Shown here piece by piece: positions 17,176 to 24,566 of a stretch of 35,225 nucleotides of DNA (position 1 is its first letter; the number at the start of each line of letters is the position of its first letter). A program made the position numbers and the translations under genes. The DNA is from JBNKFQ01 sp050289385 (GTDB lineage Bacteria > Pseudomonadota > Gammaproteobacteria > Pseudomonadales > Porticoccaceae), in assembly GCA_050289385.1 (NCBI GenBank), contig JBNKFQ010000096.1, positions 1 to 35,225 of the forward strand. The letters run 5' to 3'. Under the pieces are notes generated by a model. It was not told the DNA's origin and searched no databases. It saw nothing but the letters and a program-made list of their open reading frames with translations.

Positions 17176-17729
17176 AGCCTTCGGTGCGTGCTCGCCGCAT
17201 GGCGCGTCATCACAAGCGCATGAAGCAAAGCTCCAGATTAAATCTGGTTTCGTTGATGGATATTTTCACCATTCTGGTTTTTTTTCTGCTGGTCAATTCT
17301 TCCGATGTGGAAGTATTGCAATACCACAAAGAGATAAAGCTGCCTGAATCGATGGCGGAACAGAAACCCGGTTCAACATTGGTTGTAATGGTAAGCGCAA
17401 AAGATTTACTGGTTGGTGGCCGTTCTCTTGCCAAGGTAGACGAGTTGCTCCAGAGTGACGAAGAAAATATTGAGGTATTGAAAGATGAGCTGCAACATCA
17501 GATCAGTCGTCGCCCCGAACTGAATGAGCTGGAAAAAAAGCAGGGCAGGGCAGTAACGATAATGGGGGATCAATCAGTGCCCTATAAGCTGCTCAAACGA
17601 ATTATGCGAACCTGTGCCGCTAATGACTATCGCCATATATCACTGGCGGTCAGTCAGGTGCCCCTCCAGCAGCCAAATACAGACGTGATATCTCCATCGC
17701 AAGAAAATCGTCAGGGAGAAAAAGGGTGA
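17172..17729 (+). CDS. ExbD/TolR-like protein, canonical Asp retained
   Basis: 185 residues. A basic cytoplasmic N-terminus (RARRMARHHKRMK) is followed by a membrane helix LVSLMDIFTILVFFLLV with Asp30 at the conserved proton-binding position. The periplasmic domain starts around residue 40 (EIKLPES). The start is GTG 17172 with GGGGAGAG upstream. The stop overlaps the following gene's GTG. With the preceding ExbD it likely forms a mixed dimer inside the ExbB-like pentamer. Confidence 0.9.
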   Translation: MKPSVRARRMARHHKRMKQSSRLNLVSLMDIFTILVFFLLVNSSDVEVLQYHKEIKLPESMAEQKPGSTLVVMVSAKDLLVGGRSLAKVDELLQSDEENIEVLKDELQHQISRRPELNELEKKQGRAVTIMGDQSVPYKLLKRIMRTCAANDYRHISLAVSQVPLQQPNTDVISPSQENRQGEKG

Positions 17730-18661
17730 ATGCTGCATTGCAAGCTCCCGATATGCAACTTGCCTGGTCATCATCATTTGACGTGGACCACGACTTCAAG
17801 CGCATCTTGCGTATTTTGCTGGCGATCTTTGTGGTGTTTGCAGTTGCCGTACCCTTTATCCCGATACCGGAGATTAAACGTGTGGAAAAAGCAATTGTGC
17901 CACCACAGCTTGCCAAAGTAATCCTGGGAAAAAGAGAATTACCCAAACCGGAAAAAATTAAGCCAAAAGCAAAACCGAAATCTGTCACAAAGGTTCAACC
18001 CAAACCGGTAGAAAAACCAAAGCCCAAACCGGTAGTGACGCCAAAGCCGGTACAGCGCCAAAAACAGGCTAGAGAGGTGGCTTCGGCCAGTGGTTTACTG
18101 CAATTCAAAGACGATTTGGCGGCTATGCGGGATGATCTTGATCTGACCCGGCTCAACAATAATTTGAGCAAGGGCAGTGCGGAAGCCAGCCGTGTTGAGC
18201 GTTCTGTGATTAGCTCCCGGGCTGGCGGCGCAAGCAACGGTATTACCACTGCCAGTTTGAGTCGAAATACAGGTGGCAGCGCATTGTCGGGTCGTGAAAC
18301 CACCACAGTTACCAGCCCGGTCACTTCAGGTGTACAAGGTAAATCCGACGTGAAAAACGGTCGTGATATGCAAGGTCGTAGTGATGAAGAGATTCGAAAG
18401 GTAATGGACCGTAGCAAGGGGGTAATATTTGCCATCTACAATCGGGCACTACGCAGTGACCCGGGGTTGGAGGGGAAAGTAACGGTACAGTTGATTATTG
18501 AAGCGTCCGGTGCAGTTTCTTCGGTTAAATTAATAGCGAGTGAGTTGCACGCGCCGGTATTGGAGAAAAAGCTGTTGGCGCGAATCAAATTGATCAACTT
18601 TGGCGCTGCGCCTGTGGCGCGCACCACACTAAATTATTCGTTTGATTTTTTGCCGTATTAG
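17726..18661 (+). CDS. TonB-like protein with AgmX/PglI C-terminal domain
   Basis: 311 residues. A membrane helix (ILRILLAIFVVFAVAVPFI, ~residues 28-46) precedes a Lys/Pro-rich stretch (~residues 75-112, repeated KPKPV) that could span the periplasm, as in TonB. The C-terminal ~90 residues (VMDRSKGVIFAIYNRALRSD, LEGKVTVQLIIEASGAV, ending YSFDFLPY) match the AgmX/PglI domain seen in GltG/GltJ of Myxococcus gliding. It is the last gene of the operon; an 18690-18707 repeat (CAGGCA/TGCCTG) follows but without a T-run. Confidence 0.9.
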   Translation: MNAALQAPDMQLAWSSSFDVDHDFKRILRILLAIFVVFAVAVPFIPIPEIKRVEKAIVPPQLAKVILGKRELPKPEKIKPKAKPKSVTKVQPKPVEKPKPKPVVTPKPVQRQKQAREVASASGLLQFKDDLAAMRDDLDLTRLNNNLSKGSAEASRVERSVISSRAGGASNGITTASLSRNTGGSALSGRETTTVTSPVTSGVQGKSDVKNGRDMQGRSDEEIRKVMDRSKGVIFAIYNRALRSDPGLEGKVTVQLIIEASGAVSSVKLIASELHAPVLEKKLLARIKLINFGAAPVARTTLNYSFDFLPY

Positions 18662-18721
18662 AGGCTCCTTAACCTGAAGTTGTGTCAGGCATTGGAGTGC
18701 CTGCAGGCCTTGCGGCAAATG

Positions 18722-19087
18722 TCATTGCTTTTTTCGCCGAGACTTTTTGTCTTTCAGCAGTGGTTCAAGCAGTCGAGCTTCCACCGCAGTTATGCCCTGT
18801 GCCAGCTCAAGAGGTAAAATCCAGTCACTGTGAACAAGATCTCCTTCTGCAAGCAAAGCCTTCAGGTTACTTTGGATTCGGGGTAATGCCTTGCTCAGCG
18901 TATCAGATGATACGCCGGTCCGGTTCATGGCTTCGGCCCGAGACAAGCCTTCTACTCTGATAAGCCTTGCGGCCTCTTTCGTTCGCGCGGCTAATCTCAA
19001 ACCCTTTGTCGCAAATTCAAATGCGAGATCGTTCATAAGTTCTTTTTCGACAGCCCTGTTACCTGATGCCTGAGCAAAACGCTTCAT
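18722..19087 (-). CDS. KorA/TrfB-like helix-turn-helix DNA-binding protein
   Basis: 121 residues, basic, with a Lys/Arg-rich tail (DKKSRRKKQ). The central part (EAARLIRVEGLSRAEAMNR, GVSSDTLSKALPRIQ) resembles the helix-turn-helix of plasmid KorA/TrfB repressors in spacing and sequence. That reading is from memory and needs a profile search. ATG 19087 was chosen for its AAGGAAG ribosome-binding site; longer starts at 19126 and 19141 are in frame but lack one. A perfect GTGAC-N4-GTCAC repeat lies 48 bases upstream. The gene is convergent with the AgmX-domain gene. Confidence 0.6.
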   Translation of the reverse strand: MKRFAQASGNRAVEKELMNDLAFEFATKGLRLAARTKEAARLIRVEGLSRAEAMNRTGVSSDTLSKALPRIQSNLKALLAEGDLVHSDWILPLELAQGITAVEARLLEPLLKDKKSRRKKQ

Positions 19088-19134
19088 TATATACACTTCC
19101 TTAGCAAAAACAGCAGTACCTGCCATGATCAAAA

Positions 19135-19148
19135 GTGACACGCGTCAC
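19135..19148. promoter_or_regulatory. Inverted repeat GTGAC-N4-GTCAC upstream of the KorA-like gene
   Basis: Perfect 5-bp arms lie 48 bases before the chosen start of the KorA-like gene, in a likely promoter region. Autoregulation is plausible by analogy with plasmid kor repressors, whose operators are also palindromes. Confidence 0.4.
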
Positions 19149-19791
19149 ATTATTTCACAATTTATGTCTGTTCTACCATATTCAGGCCGCTTTTGGTCAA
19201 TATATTGACTTGAATTCTGCTGGCTCTGGTGAGAAACAGGCAAAGTATCTTTGCAGACGTCAGCCCGGGGCTGGTTGTTCAAGTGGAGATCGAAGAATCC
19301 CTGTACCGGTTCTTTGTGAATCGAATGAGAGAGGGGCGAGTAGTAGTAGAAATATCTGAAATAATCCCATGAAAAATATAAGATCACAAAAAACAATATA
19401 AATATAATTATAATATGTCATGCTGTTATATATAGTTATATTATTATTTAAAATATATATTATTGAATAATATTATTTGTATCAGACTTTGTTTTGTCCA
19501 ATGAGGAACTTTTGTTTCCTTACGTAGTAGCTAAAGACAATCGAGTTCTGTCTTTGTGGCAATAGGGACAACAGATGTGGCAAATGATGCTCTGGAGACG
19601 AATGGTTTGATTCAGGGCGTGGGCTGCTGTGCAGAAATGGGGCGTACTCCTGTATCAAGGTGAAGGAGAACGTTCTCCTCAACACACGTATTTTATTTGA
19701 TGTGAGTTCTGCGTTAGACAATATAAAAGCAGGTATGAAGCAGGAAGATTGAAAATATCCACGTCGTTTCAAAATCCTGCTGGTGAAGAAT

Positions 19792-19914
19792 ATGCAAACT
19801 TTGTCTTGCCCAATTGGAAATCCGGTTTTATCAGTGGCTCAGACTTTTGGTCCTTCACGCACTGTGGGCATGGATTTTAACTATGAATTCTATGGGGCTG
19901 GCTCAAGGAAGTAA
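19792..19914 (+). CDS. Possible 40-residue ORF upstream of luxR
   Basis: The ATG is preceded by GGTGAAGAAT. The product starts MQTLSCPIGNPVL and ends FYGAGSRK, with no recognised similarity or membrane segment. It lies 75 bases before the LuxR gene in an AT-rich, possibly decayed region. It may be a chance ORF. Confidence 0.2.
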   Translation: MQTLSCPIGNPVLSVAQTFGPSRTVGMDFNYEFYGAGSRK

Positions 19915-19945
19915 AGATTAGTCGGCCATTTGCGTTGCGTGAGAA

Positions 19946-19951
19946 TATAAT
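19946..19951 (+). promoter_or_regulatory. Candidate -10 element for luxR
   Basis: A perfect TATAAT hexamer lies 38 bases before the luxR ATG. No good -35 is present at 16-18 bases, which might indicate activator dependence. This is a hexamer match only. Confidence 0.35.
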
Positions 19952-19988
19952 CGTTTCAACATAATGGAATATTTTAAGGATAATCACT

Positions 19989-20966
19989 ATGGCAAACGAC
20001 TCTCTGAAAATGGGTGACATGGTTCAGGATACGGATGTTGGCGCAGGTCTTGTGGAGGCCTCTGTGAGTCAGTGTCAATCGAGTATTGCGGAAACCAAAC
20101 TGGTAGCTGGCGCTGCTCATAAATTGGCAGGATCTCGAAAAGATGATCGACCTCAAAGGACTGAAACTATTGACCCGGCAGATCAAAAAGAAATTTTGCT
20201 GCAAATAATGTTCGAGTCTGAGTTGTACGAATATTTGCTACTCTCGGAAGGTTTTGAAGATTTCGAGCGTCGGGTTACAGTGTTGGTTAACAAGTTGGGA
20301 TTTAGTGATTTTATATTCACATTAATGGATACGGTCACATCAGTTGATGGAAAACTATATACCATACCGAAGGAACTGATTGAAATATATTGCGAAAAAG
20401 AATTCTATAAACACGATTTGATGTTGCAATACCTCACTGTATGTCCAAAACCGAATTTTCGTTCGGCAATCGATAATTTTATTGCCAATTCGCCATTCCC
20501 TGCTGAAATATTTATACAAAACCATGATTTTTCGATGCTATTAAAATCGTACGGCTACATGGATTATTATGTTTCGCCGGTAAGTTCTGAATCGGGAGGT
20601 CAGGGCTTGCTTTTTATTATGAGTAGGGATATGGATGTGAATACATTTAGGCATAAAGTTGAAGTATGCAAGGGACGCCTGGAATTGTTGTGTTGTGCAA
20701 TTGACCATATCTGTTCTACACGCTTTGCTGCCAACATTTTGAAAGGAAAAACGAAAGAATATAGATTGACGCCACGTCCTCTGGAGCTGTTGACATATAT
20801 GTCTATGGAGGACTGCACTTTGTATAAGGCAGCAAAAAAAATGAATATAAGTGTAAAAACAGCGAATGTGCACATTGCTGCTGTCAAGAGAGAGTTTGGT
20901 GTTTCTACATCCACTGCTGCCGTAACACACGCTATCAAATATGGCTTGATTAATTTTGATGGATAA
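19989..20966 (+). CDS. LuxR-family transcriptional regulator (LuxR solo)
   Basis: 325 residues. An unusual ~75-residue N-terminal extension precedes an autoinducer-binding-type domain (~residues 80-235) and a C-terminal LuxR helix-turn-helix (~residues 258-322: LTPRPLELLTYMS, KAAKKMNISVKTANVH, KREFGV). In the ligand region the pattern IPKELIEIYCEKEFYKHDLML keeps the Tyr and Asp positions, but Leu replaces the usual Trp, so the ligand may not be a standard acyl-homoserine lactone. No luxI-type synthase is present in the window. AAGGA precedes the ATG. Confidence 0.85.
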   Translation: MANDSLKMGDMVQDTDVGAGLVEASVSQCQSSIAETKLVAGAAHKLAGSRKDDRPQRTETIDPADQKEILLQIMFESELYEYLLLSEGFEDFERRVTVLVNKLGFSDFIFTLMDTVTSVDGKLYTIPKELIEIYCEKEFYKHDLMLQYLTVCPKPNFRSAIDNFIANSPFPAEIFIQNHDFSMLLKSYGYMDYYVSPVSSESGGQGLLFIMSRDMDVNTFRHKVEVCKGRLELLCCAIDHICSTRFAANILKGKTKEYRLTPRPLELLTYMSMEDCTLYKAAKKMNISVKTANVHIAAVKREFGVSTSTAAVTHAIKYGLINFDG

Positions 20967-20976
20967 AGGATATTTG

Positions 20977-21017
20977 TAACCGTTTTTGCAAGTTTTCAGG
21001 AGATTTGCAAGCGGTTA
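20977..21017. promoter_or_regulatory. Interrupted inverted repeat after luxR
   Basis: The arms TAACCG and CGGTTA enclose two copies of the self-complementary TTGCAA, allowing an interrupted hairpin. There is no T-run, so it is not a standard terminator. It lies 17 bases before a 47-codon ORF and could be an operator or leader structure for it. Confidence 0.35.
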
Positions 21018-21033
21018 GGCAAAGGAACAAACA

Positions 21034-21177
21034 ATGTTATTTATGACACAAGTGGAACAATCGATCAGTCTGCCTGAAATCGGTTTTCCCGCAAATGTAG
21101 AGTTTAGTGAGCGCGACGGCAAGAATTGCGCCAAAATAATTGGCCGGTTATCTGCTCATCATAGATTAAAAAAGTGA
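21034..21177 (+). CDS. Small ORF (47 residues) downstream of luxR
   Basis: The ATG is preceded by AAAGGAAC at good spacing. The product starts MLFMTQVEQSISLPE, contains FSERDGKNCAKIIG and has a basic tail (HHRLKK). There is no membrane segment and no recognised family. The wording PANVEFSERDGKNCAKIIG reads like a small soluble domain such as a PilZ-like or SpoVT-like strand, but that is a guess. It is co-directional with luxR, 67 bases after its stop, and may share its transcript. Confidence 0.4.
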   Translation: MLFMTQVEQSISLPEIGFPANVEFSERDGKNCAKIIGRLSAHHRLKK

Positions 21178-21203
21178 CTCTATATTTTACCAAATTTCAG
21201 TTT

Positions 21204-22346
21204 TTAGTACCATACGGACAAAAACAGGCGAATGATGTCGGCATCAAAACTGTATAGTGGTTCTGTCCCTGGTGTGCCGCCTGCCGTAACATCGCGAAAA
21301 CTATCGTAGTTAAATTGCAAGTGGTCCCAAAACAGGTTTATAGAGCTCTTTTCAGCCATATCCCAAAAGTCAAAAGGCAGCTTATAACTTACTCCAAGCC
21401 CAAAACCTGTGGAAGAGAACGCACTGAGTTCCTTGTCTCGTGCCAAAAAATTTTGTGCTTGCTGATACGGAAACAGATCGCTGAAAAAGTCAGCCTGGCT
21501 CTGAGTGTATTGGCGATATTTGACCTCAAATGTCAGGCCGTAACGCCAGGGGTGTATATAGGAAACTTCTGCTGTATTTGCACCTATACCCCAACTGTCT
21601 GAAAACCTGCGATATTCGCCACGTATGGCAGAGTGCCAGGGTAAATGATAGATGCCTCGAAACGCCACGGCGTCGCTGTTTCTGGTGCCGGGGTACCGCT
21701 CTGGCTCGTAGCTGAAACCGGCAGCAGCATTGGTGTCCAGATAACGCACCTGGCGGTAAGGATTATTCAGAAAACCTTCGTCTATAATCGATTCCACAAC
21801 GATATTGGCGACAAGGTTTTTGGTGATAATTTGAGAAAATGCCAGGCTGAGCTGTTGTCTGTCCAGGTCTTCTTCAAATATGTCGTTGCCATTCTGTCTA
21901 ACAGTATCCTGGCCCACCGAGTACCCCAGCGACAAATTGGACATATCGCCAAAAAAATCCTGACTGATGCTAAAGCCAATGGTTTTGGCATTGTAGTCGT
22001 TTTCGTTACTACCGGTGTAGTTCAAACTCATCAGAGTTTTGTTGTGAGAGTAATCCAGACCCGCGCTGAACTCAGTTCGTTCTTCCGTGTATGGGCTGGC
22101 AGTAGCAATAACATCAATAGAGGCGCTACTGACAATATCGGCGTAATAATTGCCGCGCAAAGAAATATTGTCGGCAACTTTTTTACGAACAAGTATGGAG
22201 GGGCCATCTATTTTTGCACCGCCGCCTTTATAAGAGTGATATAAAACATCGATGCGATCTTTGGGGACGGTTGCCGCATTAATAGTTAGCGAGAACAATG
22301 TTGCGGTTAAACAGAGTGCGATTTTGAGTTTTTTAATTACACCCAC
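21204..22346 (-). CDS. DUF3570 outer-membrane beta-barrel protein
   Basis: About 380 residues. A signal peptide (KLKIALCLTATLFSLTINA) is followed by a barrel with alternating strands (LSLGYSVGQDTV, LRGNYYADIVSSASID, GLTFEVKYRQYTQSQADF) and a C-terminal aromatic residue (LFLSVWY). The pattern ASIDVIATASPYTEERTE is typical of DUF3570. I chose GTG 22346, which has GGAGG five bases upstream and overlaps the DUF4266 gene by 14 bases; the open frame runs further up without support. It is the last gene of the minus-strand operon. Function is unknown. Confidence 0.85.
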   Translation of the reverse strand: MGVIKKLKIALCLTATLFSLTINAATVPKDRIDVLYHSYKGGGAKIDGPSILVRKKVADNISLRGNYYADIVSSASIDVIATASPYTEERTEFSAGLDYSHNKTLMSLNYTGSNENDYNAKTIGFSISQDFFGDMSNLSLGYSVGQDTVRQNGNDIFEEDLDRQQLSLAFSQIITKNLVANIVVESIIDEGFLNNPYRQVRYLDTNAAAGFSYEPERYPGTRNSDAVAFRGIYHLPWHSAIRGEYRRFSDSWGIGANTAEVSYIHPWRYGLTFEVKYRQYTQSQADFFSDLFPYQQAQNFLARDKELSAFSSTGFGLGVSYKLPFDFWDMAEKSSINLFWDHLQFNYDSFRDVTAGGTPGTEPLYSFDADIIRLFLSVWY

Positions 22347-22557
22347 AACCACCTCCAGTACTCCCTTCAGCCCCACGTGCACCTTCTCGTGACTGAAACA
22401 CATGATGCAAATAGTTCGAGGCAACCGGATCGCGATCAAACTGCATAATGTCTTCTGCCAGGTGGTTCCGCTCCCAGGGTTTAACCCAGGGTTTGATGTT
22501 GCTGCAGCCACTTAACATAATCAGGCCGGCAAGTAATATTTTTGTGCGAATCTTCAT
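22333..22557 (-). CDS. DUF4266 small lipoprotein
   Basis: 74 residues. The lipobox LSGC puts the lipidated Cys at residue 18. The body has the DUF4266 signature WVKPWERNHLAEDIMQFD and ends in a Gly/Cys tail, GGGCGCN. A mature protein with an N-terminal lipid-modified Cys and two C-terminal Cys residues could bind metal or be modified, but this is inference. It is translationally coupled to the TlpA gene by ATGA overlap and to DUF3570 downstream. The DUF4266/DUF3570/TlpA set is recurrent in bacteria. Confidence 0.9.
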   Translation of the reverse strand: MKIRTKILLAGLIMLSGCSNIKPWVKPWERNHLAEDIMQFDRDPVASNYLHHVFQSREGARGAEGSTGGGCGCN

Positions 22558-23036
22558 TCCCGAATCAACTCCCTGATCTGCTTGCGATAGTCGTTTTCGT
22601 AACCAGGCTTGTAACCTTTGTGCAAGTAGCGCATCTGGCCATTTCGGTCAATCAGGTATGTGGAGGGCATGGCGCTGATATCGTATAATTTGCTGACTTT
22701 GCCTTCGTCGTCCAGCAGCACAGGGAAAGTAACGGGTATGTCCTGTAAAGTTTGTTGAACGAGTTCTATATTATTTTCCACATTCACACCAAATAATACA
22801 AAGCCGGCTTTGCTGTAACGCTGATAGATTTCATCCAACAGAGGCATTTCCTGTCGGCAAGGGCCACACCACGATGCCCAAAAGTTGAGCATAACAACCT
22901 GGCCGCGGTATTCAGATAACCGCAGGTTTGAGCCCTCCATACTTTTTAACGTAAAGTCAGGCGCCGGTTGGTTGGTATCGGCGAAACAGGTTGCCGTGAG
23001 TAATATACCAAACAGGAGAATTACAATGGATCGCAT
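22554..23036 (-). CDS. TlpA-family periplasmic thioredoxin
   Basis: 160 residues with a signal peptide (IVILLFGILLTATCFA). The thioredoxin fold has the active site WASWCGPCRQEMP and the cis-Pro loop AMPSTYLID. Such proteins act as periplasmic disulfide reductases, for example keeping apocytochrome CXXCH cysteines reduced before heme attachment. Given at least five CXXCH motifs encoded in the two divergent operons, a supporting role in cytochrome c maturation, or in reducing the DUF4266 cysteines, is plausible. AGAGGAAAA precedes the ATG. Confidence 0.92.
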   Translation of the reverse strand: MRSIVILLFGILLTATCFADTNQPAPDFTLKSMEGSNLRLSEYRGQVVMLNFWASWCGPCRQEMPLLDEIYQRYSKAGFVLFGVNVENNIELVQQTLQDIPVTFPVLLDDEGKVSKLYDISAMPSTYLIDRNGQMRYLHKGYKPGYENDYRKQIRELIRE

Positions 23037-23129
23037 GGATTATTTTCCTCTATTCATCGTCTGTGCCCTTGAGCGTCGATTGGTATCAAAATTTTTGACC
23101 GAACGACTTGCATGGTCGAAACAGTTTCG

Positions 23130-23789
23130 TCAAAAAAATATGGTAATTCCTGTATTAACTTGCAGATTATGTGTCGTTTTTTCCGCGCCCAACAAATCGG
23201 TGCTAAACATATGGTCTCTTACATCCAGGTGAATGCTCATCCAGTCAGTGCTGTAAAACCGGTATCCTGCGCCAAAACTGTAGGTAAAATAGGTGTCACT
23301 GGCAAAGTCGGTATTGCCTGCTCCTGCGATCAGATAAAGGTTGGTATTAAAGGTCCATTTGTTACCGATAAATACTTCACCAGGTAACAGGTTATAACCG
23401 ACGGACAAATCGTAGTAGGTAAATTCACGCTCATCATCACTGAGCAAGCGCGCAGAACCACTGAGCAACTCAAAGCTGGTTTTGCTGGTTGTGGTAGTGC
23501 CGTAAGATGTTTCAAGAAAAAAGTCTTCGGTAGCGTGGTAGGCAAGGCGCATACCAAATACCGGGTTGCTGCCAAAATCTTCCACATTCATAATGCCGCC
23601 GAATACTCCGACCTCAAAATTTTCTGTGTCGATATCAGATTCTGTAATGGTACGGCGTCCAAGGTCGGGCAAGATGATTTTGTCCAGGCTCTTCTTTTCG
23701 GCCTGGTCACTGGCATGTGCTGCCATGGGTAAATGCATGCAACAAATGATTGCTGCCCCTAAAAAAATACGCATAAGCCGGCTCTCCAT
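23130..23789 (-). CDS. Outer-membrane beta-barrel protein
   Basis: 219 residues. The signal peptide (MRIFLGAAIICCMHLPMAAHA) is followed by a short acidic stretch (ILPDLGRRTITESDIDTEN) and then an eight-stranded-barrel pattern (FEVGVFGGIMNVEDFG, YYDLSVGYNLLPGEVF, ending NTGITIFF). It resembles the OMP_b-brl outer-membrane family often found as tandem genes. ATG 23789 has GGAGG seven bases upstream; ATG 23774 is an alternative. It overlaps the SH3-barrel gene by 31 bases. The 93 bases before the TlpA start carry no gene. Confidence 0.8.
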   Translation of the reverse strand: MESRLMRIFLGAAIICCMHLPMAAHASDQAEKKSLDKIILPDLGRRTITESDIDTENFEVGVFGGIMNVEDFGSNPVFGMRLAYHATEDFFLETSYGTTTTSKTSFELLSGSARLLSDDEREFTYYDLSVGYNLLPGEVFIGNKWTFNTNLYLIAGAGNTDFASDTYFTYSFGAGYRFYSTDWMSIHLDVRDHMFSTDLLGAEKTTHNLQVNTGITIFF

Positions 23790-24556
23790 TCAGCTGCCTC
23801 CTCGTTTTGATTTCTACTGGTAAGAATGATGTAGTTGCGGTATTCCACACGAAATATCAGATTGCGTGTGAGGTAAATTCTGGCGCCTGCACCCACGTGT
23901 AATGAATTGTCAGTACGGTCTTCGGTTTGTACCAGGGTGGCGGCTGGTTCGGTTTTAATGAGCCCCGCGCCGAGGCCAAACCACGGCGAGATGCGCCAGT
24001 TCGGAAACGGCTGGTTTTGAATGCTTATGTTGACAAGACTGTGATCAGAAAAGTTGCCCACAGCGCGAGTGGCGGCAACGTTAATGCTGAGGTTGTTGGT
24101 AAAATGGTAACCCACATGTGCCGTCAGTGACTCGGCGCCTTCAAAATCTCCGGCGGCCAGGCCAAGATCCCAGCGACTGTTTTTCAAATCGCCAAACCGG
24201 GGATGTTGCAAGCTGATTTGTTCACCGCCTGGCAAGAGTGTGCGAGCCAGTTGTTCGCGTTTTACCCACCCTTCCTGATAACGTTTTGTGCGAACTTTGA
24301 ACCAGTCTGTGCGCTGTTTGATGATTTCAATGAATTCGCCCTTTTCAGCCACATGAAAAACTGGATAACCGCGTCCCGGGCCCGTGTGTAATTCGATATA
24401 AGGGTCTGCAACGGATACAAGCAGTGGCGCATCGGCAAGTGTTGACGGACTGGTCAGAACTAATACCATTAACAGAACAAGGGGTTTCAGTTTGTTGTTC
24501 AGGGCGAATACAATGGCATTTGGCCAGACCATTAATTCAAGGGGAGCGATTGTCAT
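23759..24556 (-). CDS. SH3-domain/outer-membrane beta-barrel fusion protein
   Basis: About 265 residues. After a signal segment (KPLVLLMVLVLTSPSTLA), an SH3b domain occupies ~residues 45-105 (SVADPYIELHTGPGRGYPVF, DWFKVRTKRYQEGWVKREQL), and a C-terminal barrel follows (WDLGLAAGDFEGAESLTAHV to WRAGLCVFF). The SH3b part could bind peptidoglycan or a partner while the barrel sits in the outer membrane. The start is ATG 24556 behind GAGGTGGAG; a GTG at 24565 is also in frame. The N-region before the hydrophobic helix is unusually long. Confidence 0.8.
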   Translation of the reverse strand: MTIAPLELMVWPNAIVFALNNKLKPLVLLMVLVLTSPSTLADAPLLVSVADPYIELHTGPGRGYPVFHVAEKGEFIEIIKQRTDWFKVRTKRYQEGWVKREQLARTLLPGGEQISLQHPRFGDLKNSRWDLGLAAGDFEGAESLTAHVGYHFTNNLSINVAATRAVGNFSDHSLVNISIQNQPFPNWRISPWFGLGAGLIKTEPAATLVQTEDRTDNSLHVGAGARIYLTRNLIFRVEYRNYIILTSRNQNEEAAEWRAGLCVFF

Positions 24557-24566
24557 TTTCTCCACC

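Larger units (their letters stand above)
19142..19988. other. AT-rich gene-poor interval between the KorA-like and LuxR genes
   Basis: About 850 bases without a confident gene. The left part holds three close inverted repeats: GTCAATATATTGAC (19196-19209), GCAAAG-TAT-CTTTGC (19240-19254) and CAGCCC-G-GGGCTG (19261-19273). Bases 19380-19480 are almost pure A/T with overlapping ATAT runs. A ~55-codon open stretch ending at a TGA near 19752 and a 40-codon ORF at 19792 follow. Two similar strings (ACTTTGTTTTGTCCAAT near 19485 and ACTTTGTCTTGCCCAAT near 19798) suggest decayed repeats. The composition is unlike the flanking operons. Confidence 0.6.

Noticed and set aside
19482..19772. 96-codon minus-strand ORF
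   Set aside because: Ser/Pro/His-rich with no domain, in an AT-rich interval, overlapping a competing plus-strand open stretch.
20977..21017. lux box or intrinsic terminator after luxR
   Set aside because: The arms do not match the 20-bp lux-box pattern and no T-run follows the structure.
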